Source: Cyclobacteriaceae bacterium (GTDB taxonomy: Bacteria; Bacteroidota; Bacteroidia; Cytophagales; Cyclobacteriaceae). From it: a stretch of 43,481 nt of DNA. Below the pieces are notes generated by a model, which had not been told where the DNA came from, did not search any database, and saw nothing but the letters and a program-made list of their open reading frames with translations. Where the stretch lies: positions 1 to 43,481 of the forward strand of contig JANXYC010000020.1 of the NCBI GenBank assembly GCA_025350305.1. Direction: 5' to 3'. Below are positions 8,877 through 17,318 of this stretch, piece by piece; position 1 is the first letter of the stretch, and each line of letters starts with the position of its first letter. Position numbers and translations under genes: made by a program.

Positions 8877-9328
8877 GTCCGAGTGTTCTGCATCCAATAT
8901 AGACCTCTAATACGATACCGTCACAACGGCGTTGAGTGTAGAATTAATTTCAGTCCACTGTCCAAAACTGGCCTTTCTTTCGAAGGTTCTTCGATTTTTC
9001 GTCTTTTCATTTTTCCCTGTTTCCACCATGAGCCCTGTAAAAGGAGGTTAGGTTTTGGGCCTTGGGTGTTGGCTTGGGCACGGCCACTGGTTGAATGTGC
9101 AGGCAGAATTAGAAAATATGAGATCCATGCAAGCCAACTTTCCTTCCTTATTTTTATGTATGAGCGCTAAACCCTAAAAGGATGAGCGAAATGGTTGCAA
9201 CCGGTTTATTCATTTGATTCCACACAAGTAACAGGATGCAATGTATGAAGCTAAAGTTGCGTGGCCCGCGCCAACATAGGGCACAGATTTTAATTTGGCA
9301 ATTTCGACTGGAAATATTAAATTTTGAC
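8877..9328. other. Gap of about 450 bases without a recognisable gene
   Basis: Short open frames exist but lack codon structure or homology that I recognise. A locally GC-rich stretch near 9050-9110 (several GGCC/GGGC words) stands out from the AT-rich surroundings. I see no hairpin, promoter or RNA gene that I can support. Confidence 0.5.
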
Positions 9329-10096
9329 ATGAAAAAGTTCTTTGTTGGTTGCCTGGTGGTATTTGCCGGCCTGGTCGCGCTTGGAATCATTATTAACGAG
9401 CTCACGCCCCAGGAAGAAAAGGACAGGGCCGCCAATGAACTCAAGCTTCGCAAACAACACGAAAAGGATACCACCTCCCTGCTGGTTCAAAAGATCATTC
9501 ACCGGATACGGTTGGCAAAAGGCAAACTCCCGGTTCTCACAGCCACGTCTCCAACCAAAAGTTGTGCGCCTATTGAACCGGCTCTTCTCACCCTCCTTCC
9601 AACCTCTATCAAGGAGATGAGTCAATACACCGAGAAGGGTTTTTCGCGCGACTCTACTTTGTATGCTGAACCATGGCTAACCCGAATCATGCAGATTGTC
9701 AACGAAAATTATGGGAAATCTTCAAACCCGGAGGACTGGGATGTGACAGAAGTGAAGGAAGCAGCAGATAAGATTCTTGCATTAAATTATTTTACTGTTT
9801 ATGTTCCATTGATTTACGAGCCTCCTAAAATGGTTGATGATAAGAATTTTGAATCCGGATATTTCAATGGATGGGTGATACTTGTCCAGGCAAACACAGG
9901 AGAGCCATTAGGATACACACGGTTCGAAGCGCTTAGTTCTGAGAAAATTGAGAGCTCACGATTCAAAGTCGGCCTCGGGCCCTTGTCGGTTCCCATTACC
10001 GGAAAGCCCATCGAACAAAAAATGAAGGAGGATTTTAGAAATCAGTTCTTTAACGCATCGTATACTGCGATTCAATCAATGATGACGTTGAGATAA
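9329..10096 (+). CDS. Uncharacterised membrane-anchored or exported protein
   Basis: I do not recognise this 255-residue protein. ATG 9329 starts MKKFF followed by a hydrophobic stretch of about 20 residues (VGCLVVFAGLVALGIIINEL), which is a signal anchor or uncleaved signal peptide. A charged, helical segment follows (EEKDRAANELKLRKQHEKD, about 26-44). The rest is soluble-looking with no Cys-rich, metal or nucleotide motif. An upstream in-frame ATG at 9236 would add 31 residues with no signal-peptide character, so I prefer 9329. It is convergent with iorB and shares no operon. Function unknown. Confidence 0.65.
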   Translation: MKKFFVGCLVVFAGLVALGIIINELTPQEEKDRAANELKLRKQHEKDTTSLLVQKIIHRIRLAKGKLPVLTATSPTKSCAPIEPALLTLLPTSIKEMSQYTEKGFSRDSTLYAEPWLTRIMQIVNENYGKSSNPEDWDVTEVKEAADKILALNYFTVYVPLIYEPPKMVDDKNFESGYFNGWVILVQANTGEPLGYTRFEALSSEKIESSRFKVGLGPLSVPITGKPIEQKMKEDFRNQFFNASYTAIQSMMTLR

Positions 10097-10103
10097 AGTA
10101 AAA

Positions 10104-10187
10104 TTTAAACCGTGGAGACACTGAGAAATTGTCTTGATGACGCGCATTATTGCATTCCTCCCGCGCCTCAGCGTCTCTGCGGTTAAA
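10104..10187. repeat. Imperfect inverted repeat between convergent genes
   Basis: Arms at 10104-10125 (TTTAAACCGTGGAGACACTGAG) and 10167-10187 (CTCAGCGTCTCTGCGGTTAAA) pair over about 18 of 22 positions. Lying between two convergent stop codons, the hairpin could end transcription from both sides. A weaker relative with the AGTCTC/GAGACT core lies at 15052-15078, also between convergent genes. Confidence 0.6.
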
Positions 10188-10197
10188 CACTCAAAGA

Positions 10198-12372
10198 TTA
10201 CAACCGCTCTCCCAATCGGACACCCTTCATTTCTTCCTGCTTCGTGAAAGGTTGGTTATACAACCGTTTGCCTGTTGCTTTGAAGATGGCGTTCGCTACC
10301 GCGCCCCCGGTGGGTGGAAGCGCTGGTTCTCCGAGTCCGGTTGGGTCAATGCCGTTATTGACAAAGTGAACATCGATTTCAGGTACTTCTTTCATTCGAA
10401 TTAGCCGGTATGTATTAAAGTTCTTTTGCTCAGCGGCACCATCTTTAAAAGTCAGGTTACTGAAAAATGCATGTCCGATTCCATCAACAACGCCACCCCT
10501 CACCTGCTGTTTCGCGCCACTCAAATTCACCACGATACCACAATCCGCAACAGCATAAATTTTTTGCAAGACGGGGTTTCCCTTAATCATCTCAACCTCC
10601 GCCACCTGAGCCACGTAGGTCCGGTGTGAGAAGTAAACGCTAAAACCCTGCGCCAGATTTTTCTTCGTTCCCCATCCGGATTTCTCAGCGGCCAATTCAA
10701 TGACACCCTTCATACGGTCGATGTCATACTTGATCGCACCTACCGGCGATTTCTTAGCCTTGTCCAGCAGATCGAGTCTGAATTTGACCGGGTCCTGGTT
10801 GGCAGCCATCGCTACCTCATCCAGAAAAGCCTGCTCGGCAAACGCCAGAAAATTGGTAATGGGAGCACGCCAAGCACCAGTCGTAATCGGCGACTTATGT
10901 TCAACTGAATCGATCAATAGATTGTCAACGGCACCGGAAGGAAAATTGTCTTCACGTGTAGCATTGCCAACATTTATACCAACACCGCGAAGTTTGTATC
11001 CTGTCAATTTTCCATTCGTATCCAACGCTGCATCAAACCTGTAACGAACTGCCGGGCGATAACTTCCACCGGTCATATCGTCTTCGCGCGTCCAGATAAC
11101 TTTTACAGGTGCTTTTAAAATACTTGATAGCTCTGCGGCCTCCGTTACGTAGTCGGTCTTTAATCTCCGTCCGAATCCACCACCCAAACGGGTCAACTCT
11201 AATGTGATTTGTTCTGGCGGAATGCCCAGCAGTTTTGATGTTTCAGTTCGTGCCGCTTCGGGTGTCTGACTCGGACCTACCAGCTCCACACCATCCGCGC
11301 GTACGTGCGCAAAGAAGTTCATGGGCTCCATCGGGCTGTGCGAAAGGAATGGACATTGGTACTCGCGTGTGATAACTTTTGCTGCGGTTTTAAAAGCATT
11401 GTCAACGTCACCGTCCTTTCTTCTCACCGTTGCCTCTTTGCTTTCCAGCAACTCTTTAAACAAGCGATCATGGTCGGAAGAACTTTCAATGTTACCTTCC
11501 TTCTCGTATTCAATTTTGAGAAGTTTCCTTGCCTTATTAACCTGCCAGGTAGATTTTCCCACCACCGCTACGTTATTCCTGAAGGTCACAATATCAATTA
11601 TGCCGGGCATGACCTTGGCAGCCGCTGAATCAACTGATTTTAGTTTCATTCCAAAGGCCTCGGGACGCTGTATCATAGCAAACAACATTCCTTCACGGTA
11701 GAAATCCATCCCAAAGAGAGGTTTACCTGTAATCATCTCCGGGTTGTCGACGTTGCGAACGGCCGTGCCGATGAGTTTAAAATCTTTTATCTCTTTTAGT
11801 TTCACCTCCGCCGGAATCTGAATTGCAGAAGCCTCTGTGGCGAGCTCTCCATAGCTAAGTCCACTGGTACCATCCGCGTTCAACACCATTCCATTGTTGG
11901 TCTTTAGCGTACTCGAAGGAACGCCCCAGCGCTTGGCGGCGGCTTCCATAAGCATATACCGTGCGGTGGCACCGGCTTTTCGCAGGCGTTCCCAGGAATG
12001 TGGAATAGCGCCGCTCCCGCCCGTCAACTGGCGTTCATATTTCTTTGCATTCAAGGCTGCCTGAACAACCTTTACCTTGGACCAGTCGGCATCGAGTTCC
12101 TCTGCCACAATCATCGGAAAGGAGGTTTTTATATTCTGACCCAGCTCCGGGTTAGGGGAAAAGATGGTGATAACGTTATCCGGGGAGATAGCCAGATAGC
12201 TATTGAAATCCACTGCTTCGGCAGGTCCGGAGCCGGTAATGTCTGATGCATTGATCATTCCCATCGTGGAAGCATCCGCACCAGACCAATTAAAGCCAAG
12301 TATTAATCCACCACCTGCTGTAGCGGTTATTTTCAGGAAGTTACGCCTGTTTGTTTTAAGTAAATTTAACAT
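10198..12372 (-). CDS. iorB: Isoquinoline 1-oxidoreductase-type molybdenum hydroxylase, large subunit
   Basis: The 724-residue protein starts with a twin-arginine signal (NRRNFLKITATAGGG, residues 8-22), so the folded enzyme is exported. It is the molybdopterin-cytosine-dinucleotide-binding subunit of the xanthine oxidase family. Family marks include LTRLGGGFGRR, TGAWRAP, and near the C-terminus GLGEPALPP, whose Glu is the catalytic base in this family. Family members hydroxylate N-heterocycles or oxidise aldehydes and pass electrons to a membrane or periplasmic acceptor. The true substrate is unknown, as many IorB homologues are aldehyde dehydrogenases. It follows iorA after two bases and is surely co-translated. 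No FAD subunit and no XdhC-type maturation factor is in the window. Confidence 0.9.
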   Translation of the reverse strand: MLNLLKTNRRNFLKITATAGGGLILGFNWSGADASTMGMINASDITGSGPAEAVDFNSYLAISPDNVITIFSPNPELGQNIKTSFPMIVAEELDADWSKVKVVQAALNAKKYERQLTGGSGAIPHSWERLRKAGATARYMLMEAAAKRWGVPSSTLKTNNGMVLNADGTSGLSYGELATEASAIQIPAEVKLKEIKDFKLIGTAVRNVDNPEMITGKPLFGMDFYREGMLFAMIQRPEAFGMKLKSVDSAAAKVMPGIIDIVTFRNNVAVVGKSTWQVNKARKLLKIEYEKEGNIESSSDHDRLFKELLESKEATVRRKDGDVDNAFKTAAKVITREYQCPFLSHSPMEPMNFFAHVRADGVELVGPSQTPEAARTETSKLLGIPPEQITLELTRLGGGFGRRLKTDYVTEAAELSSILKAPVKVIWTREDDMTGGSYRPAVRYRFDAALDTNGKLTGYKLRGVGINVGNATREDNFPSGAVDNLLIDSVEHKSPITTGAWRAPITNFLAFAEQAFLDEVAMAANQDPVKFRLDLLDKAKKSPVGAIKYDIDRMKGVIELAAEKSGWGTKKNLAQGFSVYFSHRTYVAQVAEVEMIKGNPVLQKIYAVADCGIVVNLSGAKQQVRGGVVDGIGHAFFSNLTFKDGAAEQKNFNTYRLIRMKEVPEIDVHFVNNGIDPTGLGEPALPPTGGAVANAIFKATGKRLYNQPFTKQEEMKGVRLGERL

Positions 12373-12374
12373 GG

Positions 12375-12836
12375 CTATTTAAGTTTTGAGGACGCAAGTG
12401 CAACGGCTTCATGAATGCGATGGTAAGTTCCACAGCGGCAGATGTTGCCGTTCATGGCATTATCAATTTCAGCGCCTGTCGGCTTTGGATTTTTTGCCAG
12501 CAGCGCCGAGGCGGACATGATTTGACCAGCCTGGCAGTAGCCGCACTGTGCCACATCCACCTCGTTCCATGCTACCTGAACAGGATGGTCGCCATTGGCG
12601 GAGAGCCCTTCAATCGTTGTGATTTTGCTTTTTGCCGCTGCCGAAACAGGCAACGTGCACGAGCGGACAGCCGCGCCATTTACATGGACGGTGCAGGCGC
12701 CACACTGAGCGATTCCACAACCGTACTTGGTGCCTACCAGGCCCAGATTATCGCGGAGCACCCACAGCAAGGGTGTATCCGCCTCTACATCGGCCTCGTA
12801 CGCACGGCCGTTGATTTGTAAGTTGTAATGCGCCAT
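12375..12836 (-). CDS. iorA: Isoquinoline 1-oxidoreductase-type [2Fe-2S] small subunit
   Basis: This 153-residue protein has the two iron-sulfur domains of molybdenum hydroxylase small subunits. The N-terminal ferredoxin-like part has [17 protein letters not shown] (four Cys with the later RSC) and the C-terminal helical part has CGYCQAGQ and [11 protein letters not shown]. It has no signal peptide and is expected to be carried through the Tat system bound to IorB. It carries electrons from the Mo site towards an outside acceptor, probably a cytochrome. Length and motif order match the family. Confidence 0.93.
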   Translation of the reverse strand: MAHYNLQINGRAYEADVEADTPLLWVLRDNLGLVGTKYGCGIAQCGACTVHVNGAAVRSCTLPVSAAAKSKITTIEGLSANGDHPVQVAWNEVDVAQCGYCQAGQIMSASALLAKNPKPTGAEIDNAMNGNICRCGTYHRIHEAVALASSKLK

Positions 12837-12861
12837 ACTTTTTCAGAAAATGTTTGGATAG

Positions 12862-12869
12862 CGAAGGTA
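12862..12869 (-). promoter_or_regulatory. Possible -7 element for iorAB
   Basis: On the minus strand TACCTTCG differs from TAnnTTTG at one position and lies 25 bases upstream of the iorA ATG. A clear -33 TTTG was not found. Confidence 0.35.
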
Positions 12870-13057
12870 GTGAAAATATGAATTCGGATGGACTGTTTGT
12901 TTAGGGATTTATGCCGCAGGGCCTGGCGGAAATGCCTTTAGGGGACGAAAGTGAAAAAGAAATATCGAGTGGTCAGCGGAGAAGTTGCTTGGCCATGGTG
13001 GGGATTTTTGAGTAGATTTAGTTTGGTATCCGTTTATCTGGCCTTTGGCCCCTCGTA

Positions 13058-13065
13058 TACCTTTG
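13058..13065 (+). promoter_or_regulatory. -7 promoter element before the broken membrane-protein gene
   Basis: TACCTTTG matches TAnnTTTG exactly and would give a leader of about 37 bases to ATG 13108. A TTTA, but not TTTG, lies 21 bases upstream of it. Confidence 0.35.
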
Positions 13066-13107
13066 TTCTTTGTTTTTTAAAAATTTGAATACTCAAAACA
13101 GCTTTAT

Positions 13108-13492
13108 ATGTTATTCAACCTCAACAAATCAGTCAGTTCATCATACGGCCATCTGGCCATTATTTTCTTTATCATGGTAACTATTCTGACCCTCGTCAGA
13201 GGCATATTCCATGATATTTTTGGACCGGAGTATCTGAATTATCTCGGGCCTTTAGTCCTTCCTTTTGGTCTGTTGTTTTTTGCTTTTATGGTAAGACTTA
13301 TTAAAAACCTTGGCGTAACCTGCTGATATTTATGTATTGGGATTGGTCTATAGTTTTAATGTCATTTCAGGGCTTGATCCAATATATGAAGATGCTTCAG
13401 AAACCATACGAATGACGGCCGTCCTGGAAAGCATTTTCACGATGTTGTTTATGGTTATATTAATTGGGAGACTATTGGGTTCGAAAGATTGA
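13108..13492 (+). pseudogene. Frameshifted small membrane protein, ion-channel-like
   Basis: The first frame (13108-13326) gives 72 residues with two hydrophobic segments (HLAIIFFIMVTILTLV and LVLPFGLLFFAFMV). It stops at TGA 13324. In the next frame the sequence from about 13325 continues as DIYVLGLVYSF, then SGLDPIYED, then a third membrane segment (LESIFTMLFMVILIGRLLG) and TGA at 13490. Ignoring one base near 13324 joins the halves into about 128 residues with three membrane segments. The second half has the layout of the pore loop and last helix of two-TM K+ channels (SF-x-x-S..., then acidic residues, then LE-IFTMLFMVILIGRL), but the TxGYG filter is missing. So it is a decayed gene, a non-channel relative, or a sequencing error. 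A -7 promoter box precedes it. Confidence 0.6.
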
Positions 13493-13545
13493 AGAGTGCT
13501 GTGCCGTAGCGTTAAATTAACGTCACCTGAAATAAATGTGAACAA

Positions 13546-14019
13546 ATGATTCAACTAATAAGAACCAATTCTGAAAATCAAGATTTCATAAAACTCGTAA
13601 AAAGTCTTGACGCTTACTTAGCTGAAAAAGATGGGGATGACCATGCCTTCTACTCGCAATTCAACAAAATTGATAAAATCAAATTTGTAGTGGTGGCGTA
13701 TGAAAATGAAACACCGGTGGGTTGTGGGGCAATTAAGGAATACGCGCCAACTGCAGTTGAGATAAAACGAATGTATGTGACTCCCGAAAGCAGGGGTAAA
13801 AAAATTGCAACTAAAATTCTGTCAGAATTGGAAAAGTGGGCTACGGAATTGTCATTTGCAACGTGCATATTGGAAACGGGCAAAAAACAAACCGAGGCAA
13901 TCCTGCTTTACAAGAGGAATGGATACAATCTGGTTCCAAATTACGGGCAATATGCGGGTGTTGAATACAGTCTATGCTTTGAAAAGGAAATGAACATTTA
14001 TGAAAACAAAAGGCGATGA
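13546..14019 (+). CDS. GNAT family N-acetyltransferase
   Basis: At 157 residues this is a typical single GNAT domain. The acetyl-CoA-binding motif A is visible as IKRMYVTPESRGKKIATKIL (about residues 80-99, with the RGxxIA core), followed by LETG and a late LYKRNGY segment that corresponds to motif B. Such enzymes move acetyl from acetyl-CoA to an amine; the acceptor cannot be told from sequence. It runs in the same direction as the membrane-protein relic upstream. Its 3' end overlaps the start of a truncated DUF1801 frame, suggesting that it once led a two-gene unit. Confidence 0.88.
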   Translation: MIQLIRTNSENQDFIKLVKSLDAYLAEKDGDDHAFYSQFNKIDKIKFVVVAYENETPVGCGAIKEYAPTAVEIKRMYVTPESRGKKIATKILSELEKWATELSFATCILETGKKQTEAILLYKRNGYNLVPNYGQYAGVEYSLCFEKEMNIYENKRR

Positions 14020-14083
14020 AGCGATTGACGTTGATGCGTATATCGCTGGTTTTCCAAAGGACTTTGCTATAATAATAATTTAA
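14000..14083 (+). pseudogene. N-terminal relic of a DUF1801 (YdhG-like) gene
   Basis: ATG 14000, inside the end of the acetyltransferase gene, opens MKTKGDEAIDVDAYIAGFPKD and then runs into FAIIII and TAA. The part VDAYIAGFPKD is the usual beginning of DUF1801 proteins, which are normally about 110-150 residues. Everything after residue 21 is lost: the next 90 bases before the methyltransferase gene do not continue the family in any frame. This is a 5' remnant left by a deletion. Confidence 0.6.
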
Positions 14084-14173
14084 CTACATAGGCATATAGA
14101 ACACATAGTCTTCAACGGAGTATTTGATTTATGTGTTTAACAAAGAAAGTATAATCAAATAAAAACGAAACCA

Positions 14174-15019
14174 ATGGAACAACAACTTGAACAAATCCGC
14201 GAACAACAAAAAGCGTCCTGGAATAAATTTTCTTCCGGCTGGAAAAAATGGGATGAAATGACGATGGATTTTCTAAAGCCGATGGGAACTGAAATCATTC
14301 GTCTCCTCAAGCCGGACGGTAAAGATTTGGTATTGGACGTTGCCGCCGGAACAGGCGAGCCGGGATTAACAATCGCAACGATGTTGACTGGAGGCAAGGT
14401 TATCATCACCGACCTTTCAGACGATATGCTCTCAATAGCGAATGAAAATGCAGCACGAAGAGGAGTTAAAAATATTGAAACCCGTGCTTGTGATGTTAGC
14501 GAGATGCCATTTGCCGACAACACATTTGATGCTATAAGTTGTCGGTTCGGCTTTATGTTTTTTCCGGATATGTTATTAGCGGCTAAAGAAATGGTACGTG
14601 TCCTGAAACCCGGAGGCAGGATTGCAACTTCTGTCTGGAATGTCCCTGAAAAAAATTTCTGGGTTACAGCGATCATGGGAACGATCAATAAAAATATGGA
14701 ATTGCCACCTCCCCCACCCGGTTCACCAGGAATGTTTCGTTGTGCCAAGGATGGCCTTATCTCCGATTTATTTTTACGGGCCGGTTTGAAAAATATTTCT
14801 CAAAAAGAAATCACAGGAAAACTGAATTGCAAAACAACGGACACATATTGGAACATGATGACCGAGATTGGCGCCCCGATTGTTGCAGCACTCAGCAAAG
14901 CGGATGATGCCGTGAAAGAAAAAATTAAAATGGAAGTTTATCTGGCGGTGAATCAAAAATTTCCCGATGGAAATGTTCGGATTGACTCCAGTGCACTTGT
15001 AATTTATGGCGAGAAATAA
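14174..15019 (+). CDS. Class I SAM-dependent methyltransferase (UbiE-like)
   Basis: The 281-residue protein has a Rossmann methyltransferase core: LVLDVAAGTGEPG (motif I, about 53-65), IITDLSDDML (motif II, about 77-86), CDVSEMPFADNTFDAISC (about 104-121), and VLKPGGRI (post-motif, about 145). It most resembles the UbiE/MenG and Methyltransf_11 group, which methylate quinones, sterols or small molecules. The substrate cannot be assigned. The long charged N-terminus (EQQLEQIREQQKASWNKF) is common in this subgroup. The gene is alone: a DUF1801 relic lies before it and a convergent peptidase after it. Confidence 0.88.
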   Translation: MEQQLEQIREQQKASWNKFSSGWKKWDEMTMDFLKPMGTEIIRLLKPDGKDLVLDVAAGTGEPGLTIATMLTGGKVIITDLSDDMLSIANENAARRGVKNIETRACDVSEMPFADNTFDAISCRFGFMFFPDMLLAAKEMVRVLKPGGRIATSVWNVPEKNFWVTAIMGTINKNMELPPPPPGSPGMFRCAKDGLISDLFLRAGLKNISQKEITGKLNCKTTDTYWNMMTEIGAPIVAALSKADDAVKEKIKMEVYLAVNQKFPDGNVRIDSSALVIYGEK

Positions 15020-15051
15020 TTTACTGAACCGCTTCGTGGATTGGTCCTCGC

Positions 15052-15078
15052 AGTCTCAGAGCCCTGAAACAGGAGACT
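15052..15078. repeat. Short hairpin between convergent genes
   Basis: AGTCTC (15052-15057) and GAGACT (15073-15078) form a six-pair stem with a 15-base loop in the gap between the methyltransferase and the peptidase. It shares the GTCTC/GAGAC core with the inverted repeat at 10104-10187 and may be a worn relative. Confidence 0.35.
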
Positions 15079-15140
15079 CTGCGGAGACGCAATCACTTCG
15101 TGGGCAGCCTGCAGAATAATTCGGTTCGACTGGATCAGAC

Positions 15141-16634
15141 CTATCTTTCCAGTTTAAAATCCAGATCAGCCGCAGGCCTCTTACTTGCATTCGCAGCCTT
15201 CCACCCTGTCCGGTAAATCCATTCTGTCATTTTCTTCAGCTTGGAATAATCGATATTCTTTGCGTCGTCCATAGGTGTGTGATAATCCGAATGCAAAAGT
15301 GTGGTGTACATCAAGGCCGGTATCCCCAGGCGTGCATACGGTAAATGATCGCTTCGAAAATACCAGGTCTCAATGTGAGTGGTTTTATCCCATAGCGTGT
15401 CAAGTTTGAATTTTGGACCTTCCTTGTTCGCATCAAGTGCCATCTTCACAAGGTCGGAGGAGTTGCGGTGTGGTGGCTGTGCGCCCAACAACGCCGCACT
15501 GTCAGGATTATTTCTTCCGATCATGTCTCCATTGAGTACCGCTACAATAGATGAAATAGGAACCGTAGGATGCGTTGAATAAAACCGTGAGCCTAACAAT
15601 CCCCTTTCTTCAGCTCCGTGAACGACAAATAAGGCGGACCGTCGTGCCGGGGCGTTCTTAAAAGCACGGCCAACTGCCAGCATTGCCACGTTTACACTGG
15701 CATTATCGTCGGCACCGTGATAAATGGTATCCGTCCCAAACGGATTTCGAATTCCATGGGCATCCTGATGACCGCTGAACAAGACATACTCTTTTGAAAG
15801 CTGAGGGTCTGTGCCATCAATCTTCCCAACGATGTTGACTGACGGATAGTCAAATTTTTCAATATTTATGGTAGCCGTCAGTGTTGCGCCGTCCGTCTTC
15901 ATCCATTCACTGGCATTCTTGTGCAGCCAGAGTATGGGCGCCCTGGATGTGACAGTTGCGTTGGCCCCTCCTTCAATGTCGTATAAGCCACGGCGCAAAT
16001 TTTCCCTGGCATATTCCCAGCTGTGTTCAGAAAAATCATCTGAAATAAAAAGAATCGCAGCGGCTCCCTTCTCCAGCAGTTTATTGCCATACAAGGTCAT
16101 CATGTACCGGTGATATCTCCATTCAGGAAGAGAAACATGCAGGTTAATCCCATCAGGAACTGCCTGCACAGCGACGGCCTTCCCTTTAATATCAGGTTTT
16201 TCAAAATCAATTTTATTGGCGGGTCCCAGAAATATCACGGGAGCCGATATGACAGCAGGTGCTATTTGTGCCACGAGCACATCCTTCCATAATTGAAGTG
16301 ACCGACTGCCGATACTGATGACGCTACTCGGCGAAATCCGGTTTCGCCACAAAGAAAAAAATTGAAAATACGTGCCGTCCTCGCCGGCAGGTTTTAATCC
16401 CGCGGCCCGCATCTGCTCAGCCCACCATACAGAAACCTTCATCTCATCGATCGTTCCTGCAGAGCGGCCACGGAAATGATCGTCGGCCATGGCATATATA
16501 TCTTTCTTTAAGTCATTTTCTGTAATTGCCGACAAGGCAGGTGGGTTTTTTGAAGTTGCAGCGTCCTGGGAATAACCTGGCTGGTGAGTTACACCGCTAA
16601 ATAAAATGAATAGGGTGGAAATGACTTTGTTCAT
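15141..16634 (-). CDS. Secreted M28 family zinc metallopeptidase
   Basis: ATG 16634 gives 497 residues starting with a signal peptide (MNKVISTLFILFSGVTHQPGYSQ). An upstream in-frame ATG would add a hydrophilic stretch before the signal, so 16634 is preferred. The two-zinc site is complete: GHQDAHG (about 287), GADDNASV (about 308), EERGLLGS (about 342), NGDMIGR (about 368) and HSDYHTP (about 450), in the order expected for M28 peptidases. The middle region before the first motif (about 120-230) probably holds a protease-associated domain. M28 enzymes are aminopeptidases or carboxypeptidases acting on peptides outside the cytoplasm; the exact specificity is unknown. Upstream lies a broken MORN gene on the same strand. 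Confidence 0.92.
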   Translation of the reverse strand: MNKVISTLFILFSGVTHQPGYSQDAATSKNPPALSAITENDLKKDIYAMADDHFRGRSAGTIDEMKVSVWWAEQMRAAGLKPAGEDGTYFQFFSLWRNRISPSSVISIGSRSLQLWKDVLVAQIAPAVISAPVIFLGPANKIDFEKPDIKGKAVAVQAVPDGINLHVSLPEWRYHRYMMTLYGNKLLEKGAAAILFISDDFSEHSWEYARENLRRGLYDIEGGANATVTSRAPILWLHKNASEWMKTDGATLTATINIEKFDYPSVNIVGKIDGTDPQLSKEYVLFSGHQDAHGIRNPFGTDTIYHGADDNASVNVAMLAVGRAFKNAPARRSALFVVHGAEERGLLGSRFYSTHPTVPISSIVAVLNGDMIGRNNPDSAALLGAQPPHRNSSDLVKMALDANKEGPKFKLDTLWDKTTHIETWYFRSDHLPYARLGIPALMYTTLLHSDYHTPMDDAKNIDYSKLKKMTEWIYRTGWKAANASKRPAADLDFKLER

Positions 16635-16669
16635 ATCGAGGGGATTTGTAGTCGAAGGTAATCTAATTT

Positions 16670-16713
16670 GGTAATCAGGCTCAGTTTTCACCGATTCCCG
16701 ATGACCGATTACC
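16670..16713. repeat. Inverted repeat upstream of the M28 gene
   Basis: GGTAATC (16670-16676) and GATTACC (16707-16713) form a seven-base inverted pair, with further ACCGATT/CCGATGACCGATT words between. The same words build the stronger hairpin at 25086-25126, so these look like two members of a GGTAATCGGTGATC repeat family. Confidence 0.4.
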
Positions 16714-16721
16714 ATTTCAAC

Positions 16722-17318
16722 CTACTCCTTCACCTTCACCTTCTCCCGCTTCACTTCACCATTCTGGTAAGTTCGTTTCAGGATGAATTTTCCGCTTTCA
16801 TCAAATAATCGCCATGCCCCTTCACGCTTGTCTTTTTTGAAATGTCCTTTCATTTTTACTTCTCCATTTTGATGGTACTACGTGAAGAGGCCCTCTTTAA
16901 AACCATTTTTGAGATCAACCTTGAAGTTGACAGTGCTATCGGGAAAATAAACTGAAAATGATGCTACATCGAGGTTGTGAACGTAGATGTAAGGCAGTAC
17001 CATTGGATCGGTTTCTACCGGAGTCAGTTGATCAACTACAGAAGTATCTTCCTCCAGCGAATCAACCTCCTGGCCGGATTTTATTTCTGTTTTCGGTTTA
17101 GTCTTCGCCAGAATGGGTTGAGCAACTGGCTCGGGCTCTACAAACTGTTCTGCAAATAATGTTTTGAACCGTCTTGATTCTGGTACCAGTTGAAACCCTG
17201 CTTGCCGGAAGCATACAATGTATTCCTTGAAAGAATTCTGAAAATCCAAGGTTTTTTGGGTGGATTTCAATGTGTCAAATTGGACTAAAGTCCATGAAGG
17301 ATGGGCTAGAATTGCCAC
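16722..17318 (-). pseudogene. MORN-repeat protein gene with internal stop and lost 5' end
   Basis: The frame from GTG 17318 reads about 146 residues and stops at TAG 16880-16878. Directly after that TAG, in the same frame, 51 more codons read YHQNGEVKMKGHFKKDKREG, then AWRLFDESGK, then a second TYQNGEVKREK repeat, and stop at 16722. These are MORN-like repeats of the YwqK type, and the part just before the TAG (DLKNGFKEGLFT) is the first half of the same repeat. So the TAG splits one repeat; TAC to TAG would explain it. The 5' end is also odd: the GTG lies inside a 30-base perfect palindrome and the first residues read through repeat DNA, with no signal peptide. The gene has probably lost its true start to a repeat insertion. 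Confidence 0.75.

Noticed and set aside
8883..9170. A 95-codon open frame after the MEDS gene
   Set aside because: Composition is irregular, with many Phe, Arg and Cys residues and no domain pattern, and codon use is unlike its neighbours. I treat it as chance.
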